The notes: generated by a model from the sequence alone, not told the origin. Numbered from the stretch's first letter, positions 1 through 35,761 are shown. The stretch: 64,000 nucleotides of DNA from Proteles cristata cristata (GCA_017311185.1 JAESUZ010004906.1:496001-560000); one strand, 5' to 3'. Numbers and translations are program-made.

Positions 1-22701
<22,701 letters not shown>

Positions 22702-23025
22702 GGTCGCGCGCGGCGCGGGCGCTCGGGCCGCGGGCCGGCTCTGGGTGTGCCCGCCGCTTCGGCGGCTTCCGGGGCTCTTCGGCCGCGCTCGCGCGCCGGG
22801 ACCCGCCCCCGGTGCCAGAGACTAGGTCACGAGGCAGCGCATTGCCCGCACGACCCAAGCCAGCCGCTGCTTCGCTGGAGCGGGAGCGGACTTTCCTGGG
22901 GACCGGGGTCAACAGTGCGGCGGCTACGCGTCGAGGAGGAGCTTCCTCGCCCGACCCGGCCCTCCCAGGCGCGCCAGCCAGCCGAGCCGGGCGGGCCGAG
23001 CTCCTCCCTCCCCGAACTGCTCGGG

Positions 23026-23033
23026 CGACGTCA
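23026..23033 (-). promoter_or_regulatory. CRE-like site in the RIPK2 promoter
   Basis: CGACGTCA on the plus strand (TGACGTCG on the minus strand) is one base from the palindromic CREB/ATF site TGACGTCA. It lies about 325 bp upstream of the ATG inside the CpG island, between two GC boxes. Function is inferred from motif and position only. Confidence 0.4.
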
Positions 23034-23861
23034 GCGGCGGGCACTGAGGCGGGGAGAGGGGCCCCGCCTGGGCCCCGGGATCCCCGCCGCGTTGCGCGGC
23101 CCCCACGCTCTGGGCGACACCCGCAGGGGCGCGGGCGCGGGGTTGGGGCGGGCAAGGGAGCCGGGGACGCTGTCTTCTTTTCCCCGCAACTCCCAGGTTT
23201 GGAAAAGTTTTCTCTGAGGGGAAGAAAGCTCCTTTCGGCAGCCTGCTGTCCGATGGGTCAATGGGAGGACTCCCTCAGGGAGGGAGTGCGTCTGAGCCGC
23301 GCGTCTTGGGGGAGTCGCCGGACCCCACAGCTGGCGCGTGTGGGTTGGGGACCCGGATTCTGGGCTCCGCGCCTGCCCGGGAAGCGCGTTGGGTGGGGAG
23401 GGGGCGTGGTGGTGACTTCCTGGCGCCCCGCAGAGAGCCCCGCGAGCCGGGTTGGGTGTAAATGTGTAAAAGCACCTGGCTACCTCCCTCGCTTCCAGGT
23501 GTGTGAGGAGGGACAAGTTGGTGAGAAAGCTGGTCAGGGTTGAACTCGGCCAACGAGTTCGCGGGTGTAGCTCCCGTTCCCTGCTCCTCTACTAGGATCT
23601 ACTTTTCTCCTCTCTCTCGCAGTCCATAACTATATAGAGGGTGAAAAATAACTTTTAAAATCCCTCTGATTCCAGGTAAGACTGCAAACATTTCCTTCTC
23701 ACACATCTGGGAAGAATGCAATTGATGTTTAATGTCAACCAAAAACAAACATCCTTCCGTTTTTTGCCTTAGAACAAAACACCTTTCTATTGGGATGGCT
23801 ATCTTGTAGAGTGTTGAGAGCAAATATTGTATACATTACCAAGTCCATACTAGGTATTTTA

Positions 23862-24057
23862 TTTATGTTTATTATTTCTTTATTTTTCTGGAGAGAGAGC
23901 AAGTGGGAGAAGGGGGGGAGAGGGGAGAGAGCAAGAATCCTAAGCAGGCTCCTACCTCAGCTCAAAGCCCACTCCGGACTTGATCCATGACCCAGGGATC
24001 ATGACCTGAGCAGAATCAAAAGTCCCCATGCTGAAGGGACTGAGGCACCCAGGGCCC
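23862..24057 (-). mobile_element. CAN-SINE with 17-bp TSD
   Basis: TSD CCATACTAGG(T/C)ATTTTA at 23845-23861 and 24058-24074, one mismatch. Older copy; nearest repeat upstream of the RIPK2 promoter. Confidence 0.93.
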
Positions 24058-24232
24058 CCATACTAGGCATTTTAATGAATTCTAAGGCCACAGTAGTAAG
24101 GAATGCCTGATTTGAATAGGGGATTTCTGCCTGTAGAGAACCAGTGCTTCCTGTATTTTTGTGTTGCTTGAAATGAGAGTAGCACTGTTATATTCTACAA
24201 TACTGGGAAGTTGTAATGAGACACTGTGTTTT

Positions 24233-24406
24233 TGGTGTTTTTTTGTTTTTGATTTTTGAGAGAGGGCAGCCTGGAAAGGGGCAGAGGAAGAGAGAGAATG
24301 TTAAGGAGGCTCCCTGAACCCTGCGTTCTATCTCACCACCTTGGAATCATGACCTGAGCCAAAATCAGGAATTGGATGTTTAACCCACTGAGGCACGCAG
24401 GTGCCC
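24233..24406 (-). mobile_element. CAN-SINE, short copy
   Basis: Internal deletions. TSD TGA(G/A)ACAC(T/C)GTGTTTT at 24217 and 24407. Confidence 0.9.
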
Positions 24407-24599
24407 TGAAACACCGTGTTTTAAATTTTTGATTATTTAAATAAAATGCTTAGCTGTAAAGATATGGTTTGATGCTTTGTTGTTTAATAAGCTTTTTGCT
24501 ATAAAAAGTGCTAAGAAAAGTTTCCCATTCATCCATTCATTTTTTCCAGTCAGTTAATTAAGAGTTCCAGATAAAGTGAACAAAAAATAGGAAGGCAGG

Positions 24600-26355
24600 A
24601 CATGATCAAAATAATAATTCAAGAAATTTTCGCAGGATCAAAGAAGGACAGGGGTCTCCAAACTGAAATGGCTACCAAGTACCTACAGTGAATGAAAAAA
24701 AGTCCTTCATGTAAGCACATCATTAACAAGGTCAAAACCCTTTAGAAGATTCTAAAGGTTTTCAGAAAGAAGAAACAAGAATAAACTGATCAGGATTAGA
24801 ATGACATTAGATTTTTCAACAGTAACACTTATGCTGAGACACAGGGAAGTAAAATTTCTCCAAACGTCTGAAAGACAGTAACTTCCAACCTATAATTCTA
24901 TAGTCAGCCAGACTATCAAGTTTAAAGGCAGAATAAAAAATATTTTCATATATACAAGGATACAAATGACCTTTCTTTCTTCTATTTTTCTTTTAATAAA
25001 GGAAGCTACTGAAGGATGTGGTCCAACAAAACATGGGACTAAAATCAAAGAGAAAGACATGGGATCCAGAAAACAGGACCAAGAGAATGTGAAGGTAAGC
25101 CCCAGGATGTGGCAGAATTAGAGAGCAACTGTTTTTCCTTGGAGCAGGGAGATGGCAGACTCCAAGAGAAAGACTAGTTAAAATAATTGAATTTATAGAT
25201 TATTTAATTTTGAGTTTTTGGGAAATTATATTGATAGATGTTTGATAAATGAAATATGTGATAAAGATGGAAAAAGAACTTACAAAAATCTAAGTGAAAA
25301 AGACAATTATTAATTTGTTGAAAAATAAACATTATACACAAACAGAAGCATTTCTACAAACTGTTCAGTGATGTTGAAAAAAGGAAGACTTCAGAGCTTT
25401 TGCAATACTAGTATATTACAAATGTCCAAGAAGAAGAGAATATTAAGCATAGAACTCTATAAAATTTATATTTTAATTATATTCCTTAAAAAGTAGGTAC
25501 TATATTCACACGGTTCAACATTTAAAAGTATATTCCCATTGAAGACTGGATGAAGACCTAGACACCTCACAAAAGAGAATATCTTAATAGCAAACAGCAA
25601 ATGAAGGAGATGGAGTTCTTCAACACTGTTAGTTATTAGGGAACTATAAGTTAAAACTGCAATGTGATCCCGCTATACAAATGCTAGCTAAAATTAAAAA
25701 GAACATACCAAGTGTGGGTGAAGATTTAGAGCACTCATATCCTGCTAGTGGGAGTGTCAGTGGTACAACCGATTTTGTAAACTGTAGAGCAGTTTCTATT
25801 AAAATTGCGGCTACGCAGATTCTGTGACTCAGCGGTTCCTCTTCTAGTTACGTGGACATGCACATGCAAGCTAGAGTGTTCATGGCAGCGCTGTCTATAA
25901 TAGCTCAAACTGGAAATTATCTAAATTCCCATGAACAGTCGAATGGGTAAATAAATTGTGTCATATTTATGCAATGGAACACCAATCAGCAATGAGATTG
26001 AACAATGTACAACAAATTAGTCACACAAATATAATGTTGGATGAAAAAAACCAGAAATGAATATATATGTATTGTATGGATTCATTTCTGTTAAGTACAA
26101 AGATAAAACTAATCTATGCTTTTTGGAAAAGAGGATACTGATTACTACTACTAGTCTTGTAGGGAGAAGGGTAGTGACTAGAAGGGGCATGATGAGGCAT
26201 CTGGGGTGATGGTAGTGTTCTGTTTTTTGATCTAGGACCTAGACTCTAGGTGCCAGTTACATGGGTGTCTTCACTTTATGAACATTCTTTGGGATTACAC
26301 TTAACATGCACTTTTTTGTATATTGTTATCCTTCAACAAAAAGTTAATAGGTTTA
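24600..26355 (+). mobile_element. Old L1 remnant, ORF1-like then ORF2 end and 3' UTR
   Basis: 24620-25000 reads like L1/HAL1 ORF1 end text (GACATTAGATTTTTCAACAG, CCAACCTATAATTCTATAGT). 25550-26340 is ORF2 C-terminal and 3' UTR text (GCACATGCAAGCTAGAGTGT region, TGTCTTCACTTTATGAACAT). The middle of ORF2 is deleted or this is two pieces. Confidence 0.7.
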
Positions 26356-26359
26356 AACA

Positions 26360-26880
26360 TAAAATAACTTTATATGTGGATGTATATATGTCTCTCACTT
26401 TATGTAATTAGTTTCACACTATGTTCACCTTGCTTGTTTTTTACTTAACAATCTCTCTTGGATATCTTTCCATGCAATTACATAAGAAGTTTCCTAATCC
26501 TTTCTTTCTAATGGCTATGGATGTATATATGTCTCTCACTTTATGTAATTAGTTTCACACTATGTTCACCTTGCTTGTTTTTTACTTAACAGTCTCTCTT
26601 GGATATCTTTCCATGCAATTACATAAGAAGTTTCCTAATCCTTTCTTTCTAATGGCTAGTGCCTATACCATAATGTATCCCCCATTGGTGGGTACTTAGA
26701 TTGTTGCCACATATTTGCTATTACAAATAATGCTGCAATAAATAATCTTCACAGATATCATTTATACATGTACAGCTATATCTACATATATAATTCCTAG
26801 AAGGTGAATTGTTGGACCAAAGAGTTATGCCCATTTGTAATTTTGGTTTCTGTTGAATTTCTCTTCACTGAGGTGGTACC
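26360..26880 (-). mobile_element. Old L1 fragment, minus strand, partly duplicated
   Basis: Text such as GGATATCTTTCCATGCAATT and TTTGCTATTACAAATAATGC is the reverse of an old L1 ORF2/3' region. It contains the 141-bp tandem duplication. Confidence 0.65.
26377..26658. repeat. 141-bp tandem duplication, two copies
   Basis: Copy 1 is 26377-26517 and copy 2 is 26518-26658, head to tail. I find one difference, A at 26451 against G at 26592. Both copies run from TGGATGTATATATGTC to TTCTTTCTAATGGCTA. Confidence 0.97.
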
Positions 26881-26899
26881 AAGTTTTTTTTTTTTCTTG

Positions 26900-28300
26900 C
26901 AAACGATGAGTGCTGTTCTTCCACACAGTTGCTTTCATTTTCTTTTGAGATAGATGCTACTGTGTTGGCCTGCTGATTGCTGGAGTTCAGTGCTTAATCT
27001 TAAATGCTAAGATTCTTTTTCTTGCAAAACTTATAAATATTTGGATTCAATTTATTTGTCATGACCACACATCGTTAGCTTTCATGATAGTGTTCACCAT
27101 TATGCAATTTCAAAATGTATTCTTAGTCATATATATTGTTTAATTAATTTCCATAATTGGCTAAAGACAGAAAACTTAAAGAATACTGATGATGAATCAT
27201 ATCAACCAAATGAAAAAAAAATTATACAAACTAGGTGAGAAGACAAGTATCACATCTGTATGTTGAATTCATCTGTTCAAAATTCTGTAAAATTACATTA
27301 AGGATTGTTTTTCCATTAACTGAGAATTGAGGTTATTTATACTGCAAGTTCTATTTTAGGAAATAGCCATTTGAAATCTCTAATCTTTAATTAGAAAAAA
27401 GATGGAAAATTAAAAAGTAAACCACCTAAATTTAAGAATTTCAAACATCTCATATTCTGAATTTTTTCAGTCTGAAAGCACCGAGTAAGATTTGATAACA
27501 CAAGTGCTGGGGAAGTCTCTGTAATTACATAACAGTGAACAGTTTGTATGGGAAACTAACATTTAGGGCACGTTTAGTATCTCTTACCCCACAAAAATCT
27601 CAAAAAATACCTGATAAACCCTGTAATGACATGGAGTTTGTAATTATGAAAAGTCAGGGAAATAGACATTTTTGCAGTTAATGAGCATAATAATGTTTCT
27701 CATTTAGCATTCTAATGATGCTCAATCAATTCAACATGTCATTTTAAAATTGTTGACAAATGATGCTTTTTCTGGTAATTAAGCTATCTTAAAATTTTCA
27801 CCTCAATTGGAAGAAAACAAACATTTCTCATCCTAGAATTATTAATAAAGAATATTAAAGTCAACCTGTTAATATAGTATTGATAATAGCAGTTTCCTCA
27901 AACGTTTTTCAATCTAAAGTTGCATCTTTATTATTTAGCATTCAGAGAAAAGTGAAATTATTTTTAGAAACTCCTAAAAAGTTAAGCTATGTATCTTTCT
28001 GTGAAAGTGCTGAAAAGGTAAAAAAAGAAAAAAAAGGTTGAAGACACTGAACTAGTACAATCTCCCATCTAAAGAACACCTCCCAGAGTTGCCCAGCTTC
28101 TTTTGAGCATTTCCTGGCAATAGGGAACAAACTACATTTTGAACAAGGTGTTTCCATTAGTTAGAAATTTTTATTATTAAAATTCTCTAACACTGAGTTT
28201 TACAAAATTGTGGTCTTCGTATTAGCTGCTTATGCTGTCTTGAAAAAGCCCAATTCTTCTACCTAGACAATTGAGCTTTGTCATTCATTCAACAAACACA
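26900..28300. other. Repeat-poor intergenic stretch
   Basis: AT-rich sequence in which I recognise no SINE, L1 or MIR and no coding frame. It lies about 4 to 6 kb upstream of the RIPK2 start and could be a conserved noncoding element, which I cannot test here. Confidence 0.35.
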
Positions 28301-28314
28301 AAGGGGATACCACT

Positions 28315-28516
28315 TTAAAAAAATTTTGTTGTTTGTTTTAATTTTTGAGAAAGAGAACAGAGTGTGAGGGACACAGAGCGAGGGAGACTCAGAATCCAAA
28401 GCAGGCTCCAGGCTCCGACCTGTCAGCACAGAGACTGATGCAGGCTCCTACTTGTGAACCATGAGACCATGACCTGGGCTAAAGTCGGTAGCCTAACTGA
28501 GCCACCCAGGCGCCCC
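28315..28516 (-). mobile_element. CAN-SINE with 13-bp TSD
   Basis: Head CAGGCGCCCC at the right. TSD AGGGGATACCACT at 28302-28314 and 28517-28529. Confidence 0.94.
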
Positions 28517-28959
28517 AGGGGATACCACTCTTTAAGGTGATACGAGGGATTTATAAAATGAATACATGGAAATCAGTTATGTCATCTTTAGTTTTGGGCA
28601 TCTGAATGTATCTCATTTACTTTAGTTTGGTTTGAGACCGATGGTCATTTTCCTATGAATCTACTTCACTTGCATCAGCATACTCTGAAATCCAAATAGA
28701 TTAGAAAATTCCATATGAAGTTTGATAGGTGAGAGGCGCATGTGGCTATGCGTGTCTCTGATCTGAATCTATTATATAGTGAATGGCAATATTTATTTTT
28801 TTAAAAACAGTCTTATTAAACTATTAATTTAGGTTGGACCTGTGGTCCACTAAAACTGGAAGTTTTTGTTTGTTAACTTGTTTCTTTGCTTGCTTTTAAT
28901 ATAAACTGCCTGTAGGTCACGTTTTCTTTCCTGCATTTGTCCAATTGATTCTTTTAGAC

Positions 28960-29385
28960 AGAGTTAAGGGTTGAATTGTGTTCCCCCAGAAGATATTGAA
29001 GTCTTTACCCCCAGTATCTGTGAATGTAACCATATTTGGAAACAGCATCTTTGCAGCTGATCAAGTTAAGATGAGGTCATTAGGATGGGCTCTAATCCAA
29101 TATGACCCCTGATTAAAAAGGGGAAATTTTGACATAGACAGGCATATATAAAGTGAAAATATTGTGAAGATACATAGAGAAAGCTATCTATAAGCCAAGG
29201 AACACCAAAAGCTCCCAGAGACAGTCATGGAACAAATTCTTTCTCATAGTCCTCAGAAGGAACCAACTCTGTTAATATATTGACTTCTAGTCTCTAGAAT
29301 TGTGAGACCATACATTTTTGTGGTTTGGTCCCCCAAGTTTATGGTTCTTTGTTATGGCAGCCACAGGAAACTAATATACTCAGGT
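28960..29385 (+). repeat. Old LTR-like interspersed repeat
   Basis: Recognisable text: GGGTTGAATTGTGTTCCCCC, AAGATGAGGTCATTAGGATG, CTAATCCAATATGACC, TTTGTTATGGCAGCCACAGG. This is a common mammalian repeat. I am unsure whether it is a MaLR/ERVL LTR or another class; no coding part is present. Confidence 0.5.
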
Positions 29386-29389
29386 ACAA

Positions 29390-30160
29390 TTTTTAAAAAC
29401 TTTATTTGGGATAATAATAGATCCATAGGGAATTGCAAACATAGTACAGAGAGGTCCCAGTATCCCCCAATGGTTACATCTTACATAATTACAGTATAAT
29501 ATCAAAACCAGCAATTTAGCATTTATGCAATGTGTACATGTTATTCTATGACATTTTTTCGCATGCATGGATTCCTGTGCCACCACTGCAGTCAAAATGC
29601 AGAACTATTCCATTACCACAAAGATCTCCCTCCCCTCTTCCTTACCCGCTTCTATCCTTAAAGCCTGGAAACCACTAACCTTCTCTCCATATCTATAATT
29701 TTGTCACTTCACAGATGTTATGTTATTGATATATATGTGATATTTTGAGACTGACTTTATTCACTCAGCATAATGCCCTTGAGATCCATCCAAGTTTTTC
29801 TTGTATCAGTAGTTGATTATTTTTTATTGATGAACAATATTCCATGGTACAGTATGTACACCAAAGTTCTTTAACCATTCACCTACTGAAGGACATTTTC
29901 ATTGTTTCCAGGTTTTAGCTATTACAAATAAAGCATCTATGAATAATTACATACTGGCTCTTATGTGGACATAGATTTTTATTTCTCAGTTTTTTTTTTT
30001 AAAGAAACTGCCACACTACTTTTCAAGTGACTATGCCACTTAACATTCACACCAGCAGTATAGGAGAGACTCCATTTTGCTGCATCCTTACCAGCATTTC
30101 ATATTTTCTCTATTTCTTTTATTTTAGCTGACTAATAAGTACAGAGTAATATCTCATTTG
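29390..30160 (-). mobile_element. Old L1 3' region and ORF2 end
   Basis: Minus-strand L1 text: TTCACTCAGCATAATGCCCT, CAATATTCCATGGTACAGTA, CACACCAGCAGTATAGGAG. Many indels. Confidence 0.8.
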
Positions 30161-30284
30161 TATCATATCGTTTTGTTATATCTTTGTAGGTCCACCCTTC
30201 TACCCTTACATGATTCTCTTAAATGTGTACTTTGCTATATTGGCTATCTTTTCCAGAAAATGTGATGTTTGGAATTATACATAT

Positions 30285-30465
30285 CTGACTTCAGTTCTCT
30301 GCTTCTTTAGTTGTGAACTGTGTAACTTGGGGTAGCTTGTTTAATTCTTTAAGCCTTATTCTCTCCCTTTGTGAAATTATTGCTCTAACAAATTTTATAA
30401 ATATGAAGTAAAATAATATATATAAAATAGTGTATGGCATGTTCTCAGTAGATGCTATGTTCATT
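30285..30465 (+). mobile_element. MIR
   Basis: GAACTGTGTAACTTGGGGTA, then GCATGTTCTCAGTAGATGCT, in MIR order. Confidence 0.7.
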
Positions 30466-30589
30466 CCCTTCTGTGTTTTTAATTAAACAAAAATGTAGAC
30501 CAGAACAAAATAAGTCCAGAATCTAGAGGTAACTACTAGAAACCTCTCTTCATTAATTAACCAAATAAATTACTATATAGAAAATATCT

Positions 30590-30740
30590 ATTTTAAGTGT
30601 TTTTAATAGAGAGTGGGGGGGGAGGAAGAGAATAAGTGGAGAAGGGGCAGAGAAAGCTGTAGAGAGAGAAAATCCAAGCAGGCTCTGCACTACCAGGACA
30701 GAGTCCAATGCAGGGCTTGAACCCACAAACCAGTAGAGCA
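30590..30740 (-). mobile_element. CAN-SINE, head missing, with 19-bp TSD
   Basis: TSD TACTATATAGAAAATATCT identical at 30571-30589 and 30741-30759. The tRNA-like head is absent, so the copy was 5'-truncated at insertion. Confidence 0.94.
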
Positions 30741-30759
30741 TACTATATAGAAAATATCT

Positions 30760-33700
30760 TTCACTTAGATTGTAAAACTTTATGAAACTTTTTCTTTACA
30801 TTTTAGATTATAGCCTGGGAAAATTGCTTGTTTTATTTGCTCATTGAAACAGATCATATTGTTAAGACTTCATTTTATTTTATTATTATGTTTTTTTATT
30901 ATTATGTTTTTAAAAGTAAAAATATAAAGCACAATTTGGCAGAAAACATTCAATTAGTATATATATTCTGACTCAGATCTTTCCACATCGGCATGATCTT
31001 AGTTATGTGACTAAAAAAACAGAAGCCCTTTGAAAGACTGAAGGATTTATTGTGGTCATTCAGAGTAAGATGATCAGCAGCTAAAATCTTTGGAAGTATT
31101 CCATGCAGGGAAAATTGGTTACTAAAAAGTGCTGATTGCTAGTGGGTGGAGTTAGGGACTTTGGTGCTATTTCCATAGTATTTGGACAAGGGACTCCAGA
31201 GTAGCTGTGTAATGCTTCAGCCATCTTGTTCCAGGAGGTGCACTGATAAAGCCAAACACACAAAGAACAGTGGCAAAGAAGGAAAAGTGGTACTGTATTT
31301 TCAAGGCTCTGATTAGCTGACTGGAGCACTATGCAAAAGGCCCAATTCATCTTTCCCCTCACTGTCCTCCTCCACCTAATCTCAACTGGAATGTTCTGGA
31401 TTTAAGATAGAACTGGTCTATCACTTTTTCATAATAAAATAAAAATTAAATCCAAGTAAATTTATACTTTAGTCCTCAAATTATACATATGGTTTATTAT
31501 GTAGAAGAATATAGAGAAAATAATTTGCCTAAAATCACCTACTTTGATCCTCTGCTTAAACAAGAAAGGCAGCTGGACAGTACTGGGGGACTACTGTTCC
31601 TTTACCAACTATTTGTTGGCAAGAAACATTTTCTCCCTTTTTTCTTTTCATGTAGATATTATTTTTAATTAAAAATAAATATGCATGCCAAGTTGGCATG
31701 GTAAAATATTGAAAATTATAAAGAGGTGTGTAAAAGAAAAAGTAAACCTTCCTGATTCTCCAGATCGCCAGTCCATTTCCCCTAAGGCAACAAATAAATT
31801 TTATAAATATTTTATGTGCCATAACTTTGGGTCCTGGAAGTACAAGGATAGCAAAGTACACATGGTCCTTGCCCTCTAAATGCTTTTAGTGATCTAAGAG
31901 GTACAGAAATCTGAACATAGAGTGTAATAAATGTTCTGATAGGGAAGTCTGGGGTACTCTCATGTAGTAGAGGTGAGAAGCATGCCTGGTAACTCAATGA
32001 GAGAGAGGTTAGATGAAATACCCAGAGTCACAGGGTTTGCAAATTACTGTGACAGGATTTCCTCAACAAATCTGAATCAGAGCCCATGGTCTTTCCGAGA
32101 ACTGCTTGATATGTCAGTAGAGTATTCTATTTTCAGTTTCACTTTATATAATGTCTCAGGACAGAACTTTAGTAGCAAGAGGGAATTTCCCAGCTACAGA
32201 AATAGTGCTGGACAAAAATTCACTGTAAATAGATGTTTCATGGGAAATTCCATTTTCCTTGACAGGTTTTCAGGACTGTGGAAAGCTATGTTTTTAGCGG
32301 CTCAGCTTGCATTCAAAAATTTCACCCCCTGAATTTAAGGATATTCTACTTTTTAAAATTTCTTCAGAACTCAATATCATGTTTTCCATCTGCCATTCTG
32401 ATATTATAAGCAACATATACTATGGTATATTAATTGTTTAGGCAACACACATACTTTTTTTCCCCCTCTAGGAAGTGACTGTGTGAAAGAGGTTGGTTGT
32501 AAGTTCAGAATCTTTCTAGCATCCTGTTTTGGGCAGGCACAAAGTTGTAGATGAAGAGGGTGGAGCTTTTCTTATTTAGGAGCCAGTGTAGTCTAGGTTA
32601 TAACAGAGTAGGCTGAAGAAATTGTTGTGGAAATGGAAACTGTGACTGAAACAAGGATCTAACATCAGCAGCTGAACAGGTTGCCAGAGAGAACTCTAGG
32701 GTTTATTGGGAAATAGAGAATGCTCAAGAAGTTTCTCTGACTCAGTTTTCATAATTGCAAAAAGGAATGGGGCAAACGTATTGCACAACCCCAGGGGACA
32801 ATTCACAGTGTAGAGGTACCAGTCACATGGAATATATTATGAACGGGATCCCTGGAGTTGTGCCTAGGATTGTTCTGAGAGGCTCAAGTTATACAATGAA
32901 TATAAAAGGACTTTATAAACTATTAACCTGTCAATATATATAAATAATATCAGTAATAGTTGTTCTTTTCCTGGACAGCCCTGCCCTTCAAGCAAAACAT
33001 TCTCATGTCTTTTGAGAGAGAGGCAGCCCCTATTATTAGGAGCTGGCATGGCACTGAACAGTGAATCTGTAAAGTTCTCATGTTGAGTATAAGCACTTTC
33101 AGAGATGATCAACCTCAGACAAGACTGCTTTGTAATTGTAGTGGAGCAAGACCAATATAGGAACATTTCATGATCATGTCTGAACAGAAATAAGAACATT
33201 GTCCAAACCACAAAAGAGTAAATATCCTCCATTCTTGGTTAATAATGAGTGACCATTGCTATTTTACTAATTACTTTAGCTCAACTTCATTCGTCTCATG
33301 GATAAAAATTATTAAGATAATCAGAGAATTACCCCTGCTTCCAGATGGCATCCAAGGCGGGGAAGATGCCTGTTTTCTTGAATACTCTCCCAAATCACCT
33401 AACACAAGGCCAAATTCTGTAATACGTTTTTTTCTAACATCTTTTTACTGAGATGCCCTATGGGTCCCCATGATACACATTGACTCCTTGCAAAGAGTCA
33501 ATAAACCCAGCTTTCTAGAACTGCAGATGTGCAATTTGGCCAGGAAGATGTGGTCTTTGGCCAGAGAACCTTGTCAGTTCATTCAGCAGTTATTACCCAG
33601 CCAGGAGTCCTCACTGTCTGCATCTCGGTCAGAGAGCTGGCTCCTCTGACTTCTCTAGTGACTTGTCTGTGGTGTTGGTGCTATTTGAGAGCCTAGAACT

Positions 33701-33800
33701 CCCGAAGAAGACTCTGTCTGGCCATAATGTCCACAATCTCCTCTTTCAAGTCCTTTGTGGATTAGCGTATAGACATCAGTTGCCAAATTTCTAAAACAGG
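30760..33800. other. Intergenic stretch with no gene seen
   Basis: Several open frames of 60 to 120 codons occur on both strands, but none resembles a known protein and none has supporting signals. No clear repeat recognised. Confidence 0.5.
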
Positions 33801-33809
33801 AACAATAGC

Positions 33810-34035
33810 TATAACAATACTTATTTAATGTTTGCTATGTGTCAGAAACGTTTCTAAGTAATTTACATATAATAATTCATTTAATACAGAATACTGAGCA
33901 TTAGATGATGTTGTTATTCTCATTTTACAGTTGTGGAAACTGAGCTACAAAGATGTTAATTACTTGTGTAAGGTCGCACAGCTAGTAAGTTGCACAGCCA
34001 GGATCTGAATCAAGAAAATTCTATTGCTGCATCCT
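33810..34035 (-). mobile_element. MIR, well preserved
   Basis: Reverse MIR order with TTTGCTATGTGTCAGAAACG, CATTTTACAGTTGTGGAAAC, AGGTCGCACAGCTAGTAAGT. Confidence 0.88.
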
Positions 34036-34613
34036 GAAGCTATTCAACTGCTCTCACAAAGTGGTAGTAGACTACTGAGAGATGGAGTGTGAATGATTTG
34101 GAAAAGCTCAACACACTATCATATGAGGAGTTATTTTATATGTGAGTGAGAATATCTTTTAAAACAGTTCAGTCTAACAATTGTAAAAATGTCGATGTGT
34201 CTCTTTAATAATAGCTTACTGTTAGGAATAACTTAAAATTTATGGAACTAATTCTATTGGGTATAATTTGATTTTTCGTTTTACATATTAACAATCCAAC
34301 ATTTATTGAGTGAATAGATCTTTGGTATATTATACGGCACACAAAAAGATAAATAAGCTCTCTATGTTGCTTCCTACAAAGCTGATGACTAAAGTCTTTA
34401 TAGTCATCATTTTTATTCTTTAAAAATCTTTCTCATTATACTAACAACTTTGACTTGGGATATAATTGACATTAACTGGTTCATTTTAGCAGAAAAAATA
34501 TGGGTTTTTGGAATCTGATGGCTGTGAGTTAAAAGTCATCTTCCTCATTAACCAGTGTGCATGATGCCTTTGGTAACATGTGATTTCAACAACCTTGTTT
34601 CAGTGAACCTTTT

Positions 34614-34834
34614 TTAAAAGAATTTTTTTAATGTTTGTTTATTTTTGAGAGACAGAGGGAAACAGAGCACAAATGGGGGAGGGGCAGAGAGAAGGGGAAA
34701 CACAGAATCCAAAGCAGGCTCCAGGCTCTGAGCTGTCAGCCCAGAGGCTAACACAGGCCTTGAACCCATGAACTGTGAGATCATGACCTGAGCTGAAGCC
34801 GGAGGTTTAACTGACTGAGCCACCTGGGCACCCG
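34614..34834 (-). mobile_element. CAN-SINE (left arm of an inverted pair)
   Basis: Head CACCTGGGCACCC at the right. TSD TCA(G/A)TGAACCTTT at 34600 and 34835. Confidence 0.93.
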
Positions 34835-34858
34835 TCAATGAACCTTTCTTAAAGGTGT

Positions 34859-35052
34859 GGCTCAGTTGGTTAAGTGTCTGCCTTTGTCTCAGGTCATGTT
34901 CTCACAGTTTGTCGGTTTCAAGTGCCCTGTCAGGCTCTCTGCTGTTAGCACAAAGCCTGCTTCAGATCCTCTGTCCTCTTCTCTCTCCCCTTCCCCTGCT
35001 CACTCTTTGTCTATCTTGAAAAATAAATAAACATTAAAAAAATAAAAGAAAA
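34859..35052 (+). mobile_element. CAN-SINE (right arm of an inverted pair)
   Basis: Starts GGCTCAGTTGGTTAAG without the usual GGGGCGCCTGG, so slightly truncated. Possible TSD TAAAGGTGT at each end. Confidence 0.9.
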
Positions 35053-35389
35053 ATAAAGGTGTTACGAGTATCAACCAGGATTATATATATAAGGTAATAT
35101 CCAATAAATATTTGTTTCCTTTTTCAAAATGAAGCATTTAGAGCCTAGCTAGTTTTAGTTTAAGTGGGAATTATCAATTTTGTAAGATGACTCTTAATCC
35201 TGGTTTGTGAAATATTGAAAAGTGATTTGAAAACTATGTAGCCCTGCTCTTTCTTAAAACAATTTTTTTTTGAGTATTGTTGACACACTGTGCTACATTA
35301 ATTTCGGATGTCCAACATAGCCATTTCATTTCTTTGTACATTATGCTATGCTTACCACAAGTATAGTATGTAGCTGTTCCCTTGTTTCA

Positions 35390-35460
35390 AATGTGAGCTC
35401 TATGAAGGCAAGGGCCATGTATATTTTGTTTACCAGTGCTTAGGACAATGACCAAGCATG
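35390..35460 (+). repeat. L2-like fragment
   Basis: GAGCTCTATGAAGGCAAGGG then CCAGTGCTTAGGACAATG, typical of L2 3' text. Confidence 0.5.
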
Positions 35461-35761
35461 ATATTAACTCACGTACTATCACTTTAAACTGTGGAAGGAT
35501 GTTGTCATAGCCAGTTAAAGGCTGCAATTCTGTAGTTAAAAGCATGCAGATTTATCTGGTGTGCTCATTTCAGGGTTTTTTTCTATTCAGAGTTTTAAGT
35601 TCACATTTAAAAATCCTTGTAGTTGGTAGAGGTAAAGTTATGAAAAAAGTACCAGGTTTAAAAAAAATCTTTGCAGCCAATATTCCAATGATTATCTAAA
35701 CTCTAGACGGTGTCCAGTGCAGTAGTATTTTCTGACACCTACTTAGAAAATTAAAATTTTA

